Source: Candidatus Helarchaeota archaeon
GTDB taxonomy: Archaea; Asgardarchaeota; Lokiarchaeia; Helarchaeales; HEL-GB-A
Assembly: GCA_016840125.1 (NCBI GenBank)
Contig: JAEOSY010000205.1
Location: 1-21,139 of the forward strand
DNA: 21,139 bases
Reading direction: 5' to 3'
How positions within the stretch are numbered: the stretch's first letter is position 1; each line of letters starts with the position of its first letter. The position numbers and the translations under genes were made by a program. The notes under the pieces were generated by a model. That model made no database searches. It was given only the letters and a program-made list of their open reading frames with translations, and had not been told where the DNA came from. This document shows positions 1 through 8,523 of the stretch, in pieces.

Positions 1-13
1 ATGAGGTAAGAGA

Positions 14-1471
14 ATGTTACAACAAACTGAAAAACAGGATAAAATTATTGAACAACTCGGGAAAATAGTGGGGAAAGAGTTTGTATCAAATTATCCAGAA
101 GAGCTTCTTATTTATTCATATGATATGACGGAACACCCCCCTCATAGCCCCGACTATGTTGTCATGCCCCAAACTGTTGAAGAAATACAAGATATCATGA
201 AATTAGCTAATAAAAACAAGATTCCAGTTGTACCATTTGTAACTGGAGCGAATATTGGTGGTTTAACCATCCCTCAGAAAGGGGGATTAATAGTTGATTT
301 AAAACGGATGGATAGAATTCTTCACGTAAATACTGACGATATGTACATGATTATCGAGCCGGGAGTCACCTTTGGTCATGTTAATAAATGTTTTAAGGAG
401 GATTATCCCGATTTTAGATATTGTTATCCCTTTGCACCACCCTTTGCTTCTGTCGCAGCCAATGCATTATTAGGTGGCTTGAATAATTTAAGCTTGAAAT
501 ATGGTTGCATGTCGGAGGTTATTAATGGGATTGAAGCCGTCCTCCCAAATGGGAAATTAGTCAAAATTGGTACTTGTATGTGCTGGGACGATCAATGGTG
601 GGGACGCGCCCCGATGCCTGATTTGTTAGGGTTATTTACATGTTGGCAGGGCATGAGCGGGATAGTGACGAAGATCGCGCTTCAAATCTGGCCCAGGAAA
701 CCAATACGTGATTATAAATTCATTGTATCGAACGATCTTATGGCAACCTATAAGTTAGTAAAGAAATTGGCAAGAACCGAGATAATGAATGATATTCTTT
801 TAACATCGATTGAAACAATGAAAATGGCTCTTGCAGTTCCATTGGGTAAGGCGGTTCATATTGAGGGAGAGCCACGTTGGGCTACAATTTTAGATTTTTC
901 GGCTAATACGCAGAAAGAATATGAAGCAAAGGCAGAAATTATTGAAAACACATTTAAAGAACTGAAAGCCGTTGATCCAAAGGCAGCCTATAGCTCAGTC
1001 GAAGCGGTGGTTAAGATGTTTGGTGAAAAGTTTAACGCGTTTCGAAAAATGCCTATGACCATTGGGGGAATGCTCGAATACGGTGGTTTAACGTGGGTGG
1101 GCACTTATATGACCTCGAATCCCGAAACTGTAGTCAAGGGAGTTCATACCGCATTTGATCTTATTGAAAAATATAATTTTGAGAAATGTTTATACACGAG
1201 AATGATGAAAGGCGGACACTACTACGCCTTTCGGTTCTTATTACGTTTCTCTAAGGAGACTGAGGGTGAAACTGAACGGATGCGCCAATTAAATCAGGAA
1301 TTATTTGAATCCTTATTCGAGTTGGGAGCATTTCCGTATAAAACACCCGCAGAATTCACCGACCAAATTCTAGAACGCTGTGATAAGAACTGGGCCGAAT
1401 TACTGAAAACGGTAAAAAATGCGATAGATCCGAATATGATAATGAACCCTGGCAGGTGGGGTTTTAAATGA
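14..1471 (+). CDS. FAD-linked oxidoreductase, GlcD/D-lactate dehydrogenase (PCMH) family
   Basis: Likely a flavoprotein oxidising a hydroxy acid or similar compound and passing electrons to the iron-sulfur protein encoded next. The N-terminal half (about residues 45-225) has the FAD-binding PCMH pattern: MPQTVEEIQ, then PVVPFVTGANIGGLTIP around 71-87, a GGLIVDL strand, and IIEPGVTFGHV. The C-terminal half ends in DPNMIMNPGRWGF, the usual close of FAD-oxidase C domains. At 485 residues it is of normal family length. The ATG is preceded by GAGGT about five bases upstream. The stop overlaps the next start as ATGA, so the two are translationally coupled, like GlcD-GlcF pairs. Family membership is confident; the substrate is unknown. 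A 2-hydroxy acid is an inference from the dehydratase-like genes downstream. Confidence 0.88.
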   Translation: MLQQTEKQDKIIEQLGKIVGKEFVSNYPEELLIYSYDMTEHPPHSPDYVVMPQTVEEIQDIMKLANKNKIPVVPFVTGANIGGLTIPQKGGLIVDLKRMDRILHVNTDDMYMIIEPGVTFGHVNKCFKEDYPDFRYCYPFAPPFASVAANALLGGLNNLSLKYGCMSEVINGIEAVLPNGKLVKIGTCMCWDDQWWGRAPMPDLLGLFTCWQGMSGIVTKIALQIWPRKPIRDYKFIVSNDLMATYKLVKKLARTEIMNDILLTSIETMKMALAVPLGKAVHIEGEPRWATILDFSANTQKEYEAKAEIIENTFKELKAVDPKAAYSSVEAVVKMFGEKFNAFRKMPMTIGGMLEYGGLTWVGTYMTSNPETVVKGVHTAFDLIEKYNFEKCLYTRMMKGGHYYAFRFLLRFSKETEGETERMRQLNQELFESLFELGAFPYKTPAEFTDQILERCDKNWAELLKTVKNAIDPNMIMNPGRWGFK

Positions 1472-2637
1472 CCGATGAAATAAGTAAGTATAAAGAAGAA
1501 ATATATAGTTGTACCAGATGCGGCACGTGTAAGTACATTTATCATATCTATGATGATTCATGCCCATCGGGTGTTAAATTTAGATTTGAGACCTATTATC
1601 CCTCAGGAAAGCTTCATCTCGCAAGAGGACTCCTTGAGGGGAAGCTTGAGTGGAGTGACCGAATTCGGGACATCATTTATGCTTGTCCGACGTGTGGAAA
1701 TTGTACAGTCCAATGCCAGTCAAGACAGCATGAAGTACTTGTAGATATATTCGAGGCTCTGAGGGCGGATGCAGTGAAGCATGGTGTCGGACCCCTACCG
1801 AACCAGAAAGTTTTCGCAGATTCAATTGAGAAAGAACATAACCCCTATAAGGAAGCCCATGCAAACCGGTTGAATTGGAAGGAAGGGATCGAAAGTGAAG
1901 TTCCCCAAAAGGACCAGGCAGAAATTCTCTACTTTGTGGGCTGTACGTCATCTTATCGGCAAAAAGAACTTGCTCAGGCTACGGTTAAAATCCTCAATAA
2001 AATTGGAGCTGATTATACCGTATCTGAAGATGAATGGTGTTGTGGGTCCCCACTCATGCGCACAGGTCAATTAGAAGTAGTCGAAGATCTTGTGAAACAC
2101 AATCTGGAGCTCATTAAGAAGACAGGCGCTAAAAAGGTGGTTTCTTCATGTGCGGGCTGCTATCGAACCATGAAAATAGATTTTCCTAAATATGCGGAGC
2201 AACTGGAAGGGGTTGAGATCCTTCACATCACTGAATTTCTGCAGCAAATGATTGAGGCAGGGAAGCTAGAGTTACCCAAAAAGCTAGAAAATACGATTAT
2301 TACTTATCACGATCCATGTCATCTGGGACGCCATTCTGGGGTTTATGACGCCCCACGGGCAGTAATCCAAGCCATTCCAGGAGTTACGTTTATTGAAATG
2401 CCTCGGATTCGAGAGAATGCGTGGTGCTGTGGTGCTGGTGGGGGTGTGAAGGCTGGTTTCAAAGATTGGGCCGTTGAAATTTCAGATGAACGGATCAAAG
2501 AAGCAGAAGGTACAGGATGCGCCATATTGTTAAGTGCTTGTCCTTTTTGCAAGACGAACCTAGAGGATGCGATTAAGGATACTAATTCAAACCTCAAATT
2601 CATGGATATCGTCTCCTTATTAAATGAATTACTTTAA
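1468..2637 (+). CDS. HdrD/GlcF-like iron-sulfur protein with two CCG domains
   Basis: Electron-transfer partner of the preceding flavoprotein. Two N-terminal [4Fe-4S] ferredoxin-like motifs are visible: C15, C18, C21 with C32-P, and C73, C76, C79, C83. Two complete CCG (DUF224) domains follow: C159, C191-C192, C228, C231 and C284, C320-C321, C358, C361, with spacings matching the CX31-39CCX35-36CXXC rule. In HdrB/HdrD such domains hold non-cubane [4Fe-4S] clusters. Order and length (389 residues) match GlcF/HdrD-type proteins. No transmembrane segment is seen, so it is probably cytoplasmic or peripheral. Start ATG overlaps the upstream stop by four bases; the next gene begins 28 bases downstream. 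The electron acceptor is not evident from sequence; quinone, ferredoxin, Etf or a disulfide are all possible. Confidence 0.9.
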   Translation: MTDEISKYKEEIYSCTRCGTCKYIYHIYDDSCPSGVKFRFETYYPSGKLHLARGLLEGKLEWSDRIRDIIYACPTCGNCTVQCQSRQHEVLVDIFEALRADAVKHGVGPLPNQKVFADSIEKEHNPYKEAHANRLNWKEGIESEVPQKDQAEILYFVGCTSSYRQKELAQATVKILNKIGADYTVSEDEWCCGSPLMRTGQLEVVEDLVKHNLELIKKTGAKKVVSSCAGCYRTMKIDFPKYAEQLEGVEILHITEFLQQMIEAGKLELPKKLENTIITYHDPCHLGRHSGVYDAPRAVIQAIPGVTFIEMPRIRENAWCCGAGGGVKAGFKDWAVEISDERIKEAEGTGCAILLSACPFCKTNLEDAIKDTNSNLKFMDIVSLLNELL

Positions 2638-2665
2638 TTAATCAATCAAATAGGATGAAAGAACA

Positions 2666-3802
2666 GTGGAATTTGATAATTTAGAGTTTGTAAAAACAGC
2701 CAGCATGCTGAAAAATGCATATATTGACCAATGGAAAAAAGAAAACAGAAAAGTGGTCGGATATTATTGTTCCTATCTCCCCGAGGAAATTATCCATGCG
2801 CTGGGAATGCTCCCTTTTCGAATTCGAGGAACAACCTGTAAAGATACAGTACTGGCAGATGCTATCGTTTCCCGGTTTAATTGTAGCTTTATGAAAGCCA
2901 CCTTAAATTTAACCCTCGACAAACAATATGATTTTCTAGATGGAATGGTTTGCTCAAATAGTTGCGATCATATTAGGCGAATGATTGACATATGGAAAGC
3001 TAAAGAACTTCCCAGAAAGGAATTTCCCTACTTCTTCTTATCTATCCCACATGTGCTTACTGAAGAGGGGCTAGAATGGATTAAAACGGAGTTTAAATCA
3101 TTTAAAGAAGGGTTAGAAAAAGTTTTCAACTCTAAGCTGACTGATGAAAGCCTGAAAAATTCAATAGATGTTTACAATACCAATAGACAATTATTGAGGG
3201 ATATTTATCAACTTCGAAGTGGGAAAGATCCCAAAATCACAGGGACGGACTTCACGAAGCTCATGATAGCTAATACCTCAGCCCCTAAAGAAAAATGTAA
3301 TGAGGAACTAACCAAAATCAAAGGAATTGTAAAGGAGCGAGAGAGTTTAAAAGATTATCGAGCTCGACTCATGCTCGTTGGTAGTTATGTTGATAACCCT
3401 AACTTTATAAAAATCTTTGAAGAGGTTGGAGGACTCATAGTTACAGATTCCCTTTGTTATGGAACCCGTTACTTCTGGGATCAGATTGAACCCTCCGCGA
3501 ATCCTTTATTGGATGTCGTCAGGCGTTATTATCACAAAGTTTCTTGTCCGAGAATGATGGACAGCCATCCCGCGCGGTTGGATTTTATTAAAGAACAAGT
3601 TAAAAATGCGAAGGTTGATGGCGTTATCCTTCAACGGATTGAGTTCTGCGATTTACATGGGGCAGATAACATGTTATTCAGCCACGATTTGGAGGCATTG
3701 GATATCCCAGTACTCAATATTGACAGAGAATATTTGATGAGTGATGTAGCTAGGTTTAAAACACGGGTTGAAGCCTTCATAGAACAAATTTTAGTAGGAT
3801 AA
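2666..3802 (+). CDS. BcrC/HgdB-type subunit, benzoyl-CoA reductase / 2-hydroxyacyl-CoA dehydratase superfamily
   Basis: One of the two cluster-bearing subunit types of the enzymes that perform activase-driven, ATP-dependent one-electron chemistry on CoA esters. At 378 residues it has BcrC/HgdB size. Family features are GYYCSYLPEEIIHALGMLP near the N-terminus and GGLIVTDSLCYGTRYFWDQ around 255-272. Three cysteines fit the [4Fe-4S] ligands: C73 in NCSFMK, C100 in SCDHI and C328 in EFCDLHG. The start is GTG with GGATGA about nine bases upstream; the nearby ATG at 2655 is out of frame and hits a stop after nine codons. It is the only BcrC-type subunit in the window and lies five bases before the first BcrB-type gene, its likely partner. 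Dehydratase versus reductase cannot be decided from sequence. Confidence 0.88.
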   Translation: MEFDNLEFVKTASMLKNAYIDQWKKENRKVVGYYCSYLPEEIIHALGMLPFRIRGTTCKDTVLADAIVSRFNCSFMKATLNLTLDKQYDFLDGMVCSNSCDHIRRMIDIWKAKELPRKEFPYFFLSIPHVLTEEGLEWIKTEFKSFKEGLEKVFNSKLTDESLKNSIDVYNTNRQLLRDIYQLRSGKDPKITGTDFTKLMIANTSAPKEKCNEELTKIKGIVKERESLKDYRARLMLVGSYVDNPNFIKIFEEVGGLIVTDSLCYGTRYFWDQIEPSANPLLDVVRRYYHKVSCPRMMDSHPARLDFIKEQVKNAKVDGVILQRIEFCDLHGADNMLFSHDLEALDIPVLNIDREYLMSDVARFKTRVEAFIEQILVG

Positions 3803-3807
3803 TAAAA

Positions 3808-5076
3808 ATGAGAGATAGAGTAAAGCCCTTTGAAGTTTTTTATAATGCTGTTAGATTAACAGTTGATATGGTTGAGCGAGTCACAGCTGGAGATGAACAA
3901 GCAGCCATGATCAGTTTTTTACGTAATGCTGAAAGTGTTTTAGAGAGACATCTTGAGGGGGTTCGAAGGGGCAAACCGGTTATTGGTTATCATTTCGCCC
4001 TCCCCGGAGAAATGGCTGCGTGTTTCGATGCAGTACCACTCTGTTCAGAAGCAGTCTCATATCTCTTTGCGGCGTTATTCCCAAATGGAGCAGAATACTA
4101 TTATGATAAAATCCATTCCTTTGGTTCGCCTTATCATTCATGCACTGCCCAAAAAGGATTGATGGGATTGTGGTTGGACCACATGGCAGATTTTGATGTA
4201 GTGCTGTGTCCTACCGCCCCCTGTGATAATACAGTTGCAAGTTATCAATTTTTTTCAAATCATGGAAAAGTCCCTCTTCTTATTGCCGACATGCCTTACT
4301 ATCGAACGGAAGAGGCGTATCAATATTTTGCTAACGAGATATCTAATAATATCAACGAAATGGGTAAAATCCTTAATCAGGAACCTAATTGGGATAATTT
4401 CAAAGCTGCAGTTAATAACAGTAATAAGGCTCAAGAATATTTAATGGAAATAAATGAGATGAGACGTCACGTTCCCTCACCCATTGAGAGTATGATAAAC
4501 CTTTTGATTACGGGTGCCACGGTTATACTGACTGGTACTCCAGAAAAGGCTATGTTTTTGAAGGATGTACGGGATCTCATGCAGAGGCGAATTAAAAATA
4601 ATGAGAGCCGTACGGGAGAAGAACACTTTCGATCACTATGGCCCAATATCTCCCTCTTCTTTGACCCTGCACTCTATGAATGGATGGACCGCGACCTAGG
4701 CATGACGTACCTCCTTGATGTCTTCAATTATTACTTCTATGACCCCATCTACAGCAAAAACATTGATGATATGATACTCAGCTTAGCTAAGCAATGCATG
4801 AATTACCCGATGACGCACCAAGCTCAATCCTTTATTGATGTGATGGTTGAAGATACTCTATGGGCTGCGAAGGAATATAAAGCGGATTGCGCCATTATGA
4901 CAGGTCACTTAGGATGTAAGCAGATAGCAAGTGCGATTCAACTCATCCGAGAAATACTTCGCGATGAATTGGATATACCCATGCTCACTATAGAAGTCGA
5001 TATCGGAGATAAACGCTTTACTTCCATCGAAAGCGTGAAATATGAAATTGCTGAATTCGCTAAAACGCTTCTTTAA
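3808..5076 (+). CDS. BcrB/HgdA-type subunit, paralog 1
   Basis: Second subunit type of the same superfamily, presumably forming the heterodimer with the upstream BcrC-type protein. Length is 422 residues, in the BcrB/FldB range. Probable [4Fe-4S] ligands are C112 in YHSCTAQKG, C139 in APCDNT and C370 in GHLGCKQ. Other landmarks are KPVIGYHFALPGE (56-68), a central IEINEMRR-like segment (YLMEINEMRR, 211-220) and LYEWMDRDLGM (289-299). The ATG follows the previous stop by five bases, with AGGATAAT upstream. It is closely related to the gene at 5600 along its full length with no obvious indels, and more distantly to the one at 6912. Activation by the downstream HgdC-like ATPases is inferred from family knowledge. 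Confidence 0.88.
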   Translation: MRDRVKPFEVFYNAVRLTVDMVERVTAGDEQAAMISFLRNAESVLERHLEGVRRGKPVIGYHFALPGEMAACFDAVPLCSEAVSYLFAALFPNGAEYYYDKIHSFGSPYHSCTAQKGLMGLWLDHMADFDVVLCPTAPCDNTVASYQFFSNHGKVPLLIADMPYYRTEEAYQYFANEISNNINEMGKILNQEPNWDNFKAAVNNSNKAQEYLMEINEMRRHVPSPIESMINLLITGATVILTGTPEKAMFLKDVRDLMQRRIKNNESRTGEEHFRSLWPNISLFFDPALYEWMDRDLGMTYLLDVFNYYFYDPIYSKNIDDMILSLAKQCMNYPMTHQAQSFIDVMVEDTLWAAKEYKADCAIMTGHLGCKQIASAIQLIREILRDELDIPMLTIEVDIGDKRFTSIESVKYEIAEFAKTLL

Positions 5077-5078
5077 CG

Positions 5079-5128
5079 TTCTACAAGTAGAAGCAAGCTG
5101 AATATTTTATTATTGAAATTTCATAATA
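5079..5128. promoter_or_regulatory. Two inverted repeats in the gap before the SCP2-like gene
   Basis: This gap is larger than its neighbours in the gene train and holds two palindromes. The first (5079-5092) is TTCTAC-AA-GTAGAA. The second (5108-5128) has the 8-bp core GAAATTTC flanked by TATTAT and ATAATA, perfect apart from one extra T. It ends directly before the SD sequence GGGTGA of the next gene. They could be a processing hairpin, an operator or chance AT-rich symmetry. Confidence 0.3.
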
Positions 5129-5140
5129 GGGTGAAGCGGA

Positions 5141-5584
5141 ATGTTGAATCGTGCCATGGATTGGAGTTATGAACGAATAAAATTATCGGTCATTGCAAAT
5201 CTTCTTAGGTTAGCGGTTGATGTTTTTGGGGTGCCCGAAGATAAAGATAAGCTAATTTCATTAGAGGGAGAAGAATTTGAGTTAGAGTTTCCTGCATTAA
5301 ACGGATCAATTATAATTCAACCCCAGGGGAACCGCGTTCTAACCCAAGTAGGGGCGGCTGAGGATCCAGCTGCGAAAATAATTATCAACGTGAAAGACGA
5401 GAAAATAATTGATGTGTTAGAAGATGTAACAAAATCATCTCCAAGATGGGGAATAATCAAGCTTTTTTTTAAGTATATTTTGTGGAGACGAATTAAAATC
5501 AAAGGATCCTTGAGAAAAGCAGCCAAGACGTTTAAGGGTATGAGGTTTGGTGGTAACGAAGAGTTTGAAAAGTCCGATAAATAG
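5141..5584 (+). CDS. SCP2-like (sterol carrier protein 2 fold) small protein
   Basis: 147 residues. The C-terminal half resembles SCP2 domains: a strand run AAKIIINVKDEKIIDVLEDV (78-97) followed by a loop and RIKIKGSLRKAAKTFKGM (117-134), matching the GxLKIKGDxxxAxKL signature of the family. SCP2 domains bind hydrophobic ligands such as fatty acyl-CoA or sterols in a tunnel. The N-terminus (MDWSYERIKLSVIANLLRL) is predicted helical, with no signal peptide. The ATG has GGGTGA about eight bases upstream. It sits between BcrB-type paralogs 1 and 2, so it may present or store a hydrophobic CoA substrate for these enzymes; this is inference. It could instead be only an SCP2-like fold with another ligand. 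Domain assignment is by pattern only. Confidence 0.62.
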   Translation: MLNRAMDWSYERIKLSVIANLLRLAVDVFGVPEDKDKLISLEGEEFELEFPALNGSIIIQPQGNRVLTQVGAAEDPAAKIIINVKDEKIIDVLEDVTKSSPRWGIIKLFFKYILWRRIKIKGSLRKAAKTFKGMRFGGNEEFEKSDK

Positions 5585-5599
5585 GTAAAAGGAAGATTT

Positions 5600-6892
5600 A
5601 TGGGATGTAGAGCGATGAAAGGAAGGGAAAGAATAAAACCGTATGGAATCATGTATCAAGCAATTAAAATCGCAGATGAGCTGATAGAACGGTTTTCCCC
5701 TGAGGATGATATGCTAGGATTAAAAAGTTTCATGCATAATGGAATGGCGGTATTGGATCGGACACTTCGGCAAGCGGATGAGGGGAAACCCATCGTGGGG
5801 TATCATTTTGCCTTTCCCGCAGATATAATACACTGTTTCGACGTGGTGCCATTCAATTTTGAAGCAGTGCCCTATACGATGTCTTCCGTATTACTGAACG
5901 GGGCGGAACATTTCTATGATAGAATAACAGCATTTGGTCACCCGTACCACGCTTGCACATCACAAAAGGGGATTATGGGATTCAGCTTAGAAGGTATGGT
6001 GGATTATGATCTCGTCTTATGCCCTACAGCGCCTTGTGATAACACAATAGCTAGCTATCAGTTCTTTTCAAATCATATGAAGGTGCCACTTCTTATCGCA
6101 GATATGCCCTATTATAGAACGGAGAGCGCCTATGAGTTTTTTGCAGGCGAACTCTGGAAGAATATTGAAGATATGAGTACAATCCTAAACCAAGAACCGA
6201 ATTGGGATGGATTGAAGGCGGCAGTGAATAATAACACGAAGGCACAAGAATATTTAATTGAGATAAACGAGATGCGAAGGTATGTCCCTTGCCCAATTGA
6301 GAGTATAACGGTTGTTCTGATTACTATGGCGACCGTCAGTATGCCCGGTACTCCCGAGAAAGTGCAGTTCTTCAAGGACCTCCGCGATTTAATGCAAAAA
6401 CGAATAAAAAACAATGAAGGTCGGACAGGGTTTGAGAAGTTTCGTTCCATCTGGCCCAATATCTCGCTCTTTTACGACCTGGGGTTATATGAATGGATGG
6501 ACCGAGTCCTAGGTATGTCGTATATCATGGATGTTTTCAACCACTATTATTATGAGCCAATCAAGAGCAATGATATCGATAAAATACTCCTAGGAATAGC
6601 TAAACAGGCCATGAACTATCCGATGACTCATCAGGCACAGTCCTTCGTCGATATTATGGTGGAAGATACTCTTAGGGCAGCCAGGGATTATAAAGCGGAT
6701 TGTGCCATTATGACCGGGCACTTAGGTTGCAAACAGGTTGCGTCTATTATCCAAATTCTTCGAGAAATCTTGCGAGACGAACTTGACATTCCCATGCTTA
6801 CGATTGAAGTCGATATTGGTGATAAACGCTTTGCCTCCATTGAAACCGTGAAGTATGAAATTGCAGAATTTACTAAAACACTCCTAGAATAA
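5600..6892 (+). CDS. BcrB/HgdA-type subunit, paralog 2
   Basis: Full-length paralog of the gene at 3808, collinear by eye with no internal gaps and much of the sequence identical, for example the blocks EPNWD, KAQEYL and MNYPMTHQAQSF. The three presumed cluster cysteines are kept: C119 in YHACTSQKG, C146 in APCDNT and C377 in GHLGCKQ. DNA differs widely at third codon positions while the protein is conserved, so the copy is old and under selection. The ATG used here has GGAAG four bases upstream; an in-frame ATG at 5615 would give a start that aligns better with paralog 1. There is no BcrC-type partner next to it, so it must share the one at 2666, pair with another paralog or form a homodimer. 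Confidence 0.87.
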   Translation: MGCRAMKGRERIKPYGIMYQAIKIADELIERFSPEDDMLGLKSFMHNGMAVLDRTLRQADEGKPIVGYHFAFPADIIHCFDVVPFNFEAVPYTMSSVLLNGAEHFYDRITAFGHPYHACTSQKGIMGFSLEGMVDYDLVLCPTAPCDNTIASYQFFSNHMKVPLLIADMPYYRTESAYEFFAGELWKNIEDMSTILNQEPNWDGLKAAVNNNTKAQEYLIEINEMRRYVPCPIESITVVLITMATVSMPGTPEKVQFFKDLRDLMQKRIKNNEGRTGFEKFRSIWPNISLFYDLGLYEWMDRVLGMSYIMDVFNHYYYEPIKSNDIDKILLGIAKQAMNYPMTHQAQSFVDIMVEDTLRAARDYKADCAIMTGHLGCKQVASIIQILREILRDELDIPMLTIEVDIGDKRFASIETVKYEIAEFTKTLLE

Positions 6893-6911
6893 CTCGATCA
6901 AAGTGATATCA

Positions 6912-8186
6912 TTGAAAAAAACCGTGAAACCCTATGAAATGATGTATAACCTGCTCGGGTTAACCCTCGATTTAGTGGAACGCATTGTTACTGAGGACGA
7001 GCAAAATGTCTTGAAGAGTTTTATGAAGCATACGATGAATGCATTCAAGCGGACAATTGACCAAGCTGAAGCGGGCAAACCAGTTGCAGGGTTTCATTTC
7101 GCATTTTCAGGGGATATACTGGGAGCGTTTGATGTAGCGCCCTTCTGCATTGAAGCTGTTCCATACTTGATGTCCTCAATGATGCCAAATGGGGCAGAGT
7201 ATTTCTATGATAAGGTAAATGCATGGGGGCACCCCTACCACGCATGCACTTCCCAAAAGGGAATCATGGGAATGGTGCTGGATGGGTTGGTAGATTTCGA
7301 TTTTATTGTATGCAGTTCATCCCCTTGTGATAATTCAGTTTCATCCTACCAATTCTTTCTCAATCACATGAAAATACCCGTTTTTATAGCGGATATGCCC
7401 CAGAGTAGAAGTGACCGTGCTTACCGGTATTTTGCCGGAGAACTTGGACGACAACTTAATAAAATAGGCAATCTCATTGGGCAAGAGCCAGACCTTGAAA
7501 AGTTTAAAGCGGCGATAGAAACCAACCGCCAGGCGCATGAGTACCTCATTGAGATCAATGAAATGCGCCGGAAAGTGCCCAGCCCCATTGAAAGTATTGT
7601 GAACTTGATAGTAACAGCATCCACAATTTTTCTCCCGGGTATGCCTGAGAAAGCGCTCATCTTCAGGGACATCCGGGATTTAATGCAAAAGCGGATTAAG
7701 AATAATGAGAGCCGACCTGGGTACGAAAACATCCGGTCCGTCTGGCCAAATATCGCCTTCTTCTTTGATATTGGCTTCTACGAATGGATGGACCGAGAAC
7801 TGGGTATGAGCTTTTTAATGGACTGCACTAATAATTATTATTTCGACCCAATTGACCCAAAAAATAAGTCGATGGATGAAATTTTTTATGAGTTTTCCAA
7901 GCAAGCCATGAACTCACCAATGACAAGACAAAGCTTGCACTTTTTAGAAACTATGATTGATGATGCGCTTTGGGCTGCAAAAACGTATCAAGCAGATTGT
8001 GCAATCTTTACTGCGCATCTGGGATGTAAGCAAGTAGCCTCAGCGGTTCAGCTCATTCGAGAAGCTCTTCGAGACGAGCTGGGGATCCCGTTGCTCACCA
8101 TTGAGTGTGACATCGGCGACAAACGGGTGACCTCCATCGAGTCTATTAAATACGAAGTCGCGGAATTTACGAAAACCCTATTATAA
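6912..8186 (+). CDS. BcrB/HgdA-type subunit, paralog 3 (divergent)
   Basis: Third copy, more distant than the other two are from each other. Cluster cysteines remain in YHACTSQKG, SPCDNS and AHLGCKQ (112, 139 and 372 from this start). Differences from paralogs 1 and 2 include CSSSPCDNS in place of CPTAPCDNT, TAHLG for TGHLG, IECDIGD for IEVDIGD, and a short insertion near DPIDPKNKSMDE. These suggest a different substrate or partner. The TTG at 6912 is chosen because MKKTVKPYEM then aligns exactly with MRDRVKPFEV of paralog 1 and GTGAT lies four bases upstream; a GTG at 6903 is possible but has no SD. It is the last gene of the train and is followed by a T6 tract. Confidence 0.86.
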   Translation: MKKTVKPYEMMYNLLGLTLDLVERIVTEDEQNVLKSFMKHTMNAFKRTIDQAEAGKPVAGFHFAFSGDILGAFDVAPFCIEAVPYLMSSMMPNGAEYFYDKVNAWGHPYHACTSQKGIMGMVLDGLVDFDFIVCSSSPCDNSVSSYQFFLNHMKIPVFIADMPQSRSDRAYRYFAGELGRQLNKIGNLIGQEPDLEKFKAAIETNRQAHEYLIEINEMRRKVPSPIESIVNLIVTASTIFLPGMPEKALIFRDIRDLMQKRIKNNESRPGYENIRSVWPNIAFFFDIGFYEWMDRELGMSFLMDCTNNYYFDPIDPKNKSMDEIFYEFSKQAMNSPMTRQSLHFLETMIDDALWAAKTYQADCAIFTAHLGCKQVASAVQLIREALRDELGIPLLTIECDIGDKRVTSIESIKYEVAEFTKTLL

Positions 8187-8188
8187 CG

Positions 8189-8209
8189 TTTTTTACCAAA
8201 GAAAAAAAA
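8189..8209. terminator. Bidirectional T-tract terminator
   Basis: Between convergent genes there is a run of six T on the + strand (8189-8194) just after the last BcrB-type stop, and a run of eight A (8202-8209) that reads as T8 on the minus strand after the small membrane protein gene. Archaeal transcription terminates at such U-tracts without needing a hairpin. Confidence 0.5.
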
Positions 8210-8235
8210 TACGCTTTATTGGAAATAGAGTTTTT

Positions 8236-8523
8236 CTAATCGCCCTTATTCCATTTATCGCGATTCCCCAAACCAATTGCAATGTATGCTAATCCTAAAC
8301 TAAGGAAGGGAAGTCCAACAGCTATATATAATTCCGTGAATAATGCGACAACCATCCAAGAAAGTCCCATAGGCATTAAGACGATCCCTATTATGAAGAA
8401 AACGCGGTAGTTTACCTCTCCGGCATTAACGCCACTCTCTTTTCTTTTCCATAGTACAACTATCATTGCAATCGCTATAATTATTATTCCAATTATCAAA
8501 GCCGCAAAAATCAATCCACTCAT
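8236..8523 (-). CDS. Small membrane protein with three predicted TM helices
   Basis: 95 residues, not recognised. Three hydrophobic segments are visible at about 5-24, 40-60 and 63-84. The basic loop WKRKES after the first favours an inside location for that loop. The C-terminus is hydrophilic (NRDKWNKGD). Its ATG overlaps the stop of the XRE regulator as ATGA, so it is translated from the same transcript. A small membrane protein next to an XRE regulator and a DUF2178-like protein is a recurring archaeal arrangement, but no function is known to me. It is the last gene of the three-gene minus-strand unit. Confidence 0.65.
   Translation of the reverse strand: MSGLIFAALIIGIIIIAIAMIVVLWKRKESGVNAGEVNYRVFFIIGIVLMPMGLSWMVVALFTELYIAVGLPFLSLGLAYIAIGLGNRDKWNKGD

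Noticed and set aside
5600..6892. Recent tandem duplication or assembly artefact for paralogs 1 and 2.
   Set aside because: Many synonymous differences separate the two despite high protein similarity, so this is an old duplication under selection.
3808..8186. Naming the system a benzoyl-CoA reductase (bcr genes).
   Set aside because: The superfamily also holds 2-hydroxyacyl-CoA dehydratases of similar size with short activases, and no aromatic-pathway gene such as a benzoate-CoA ligase or dienoyl-CoA hydratase is in the window.
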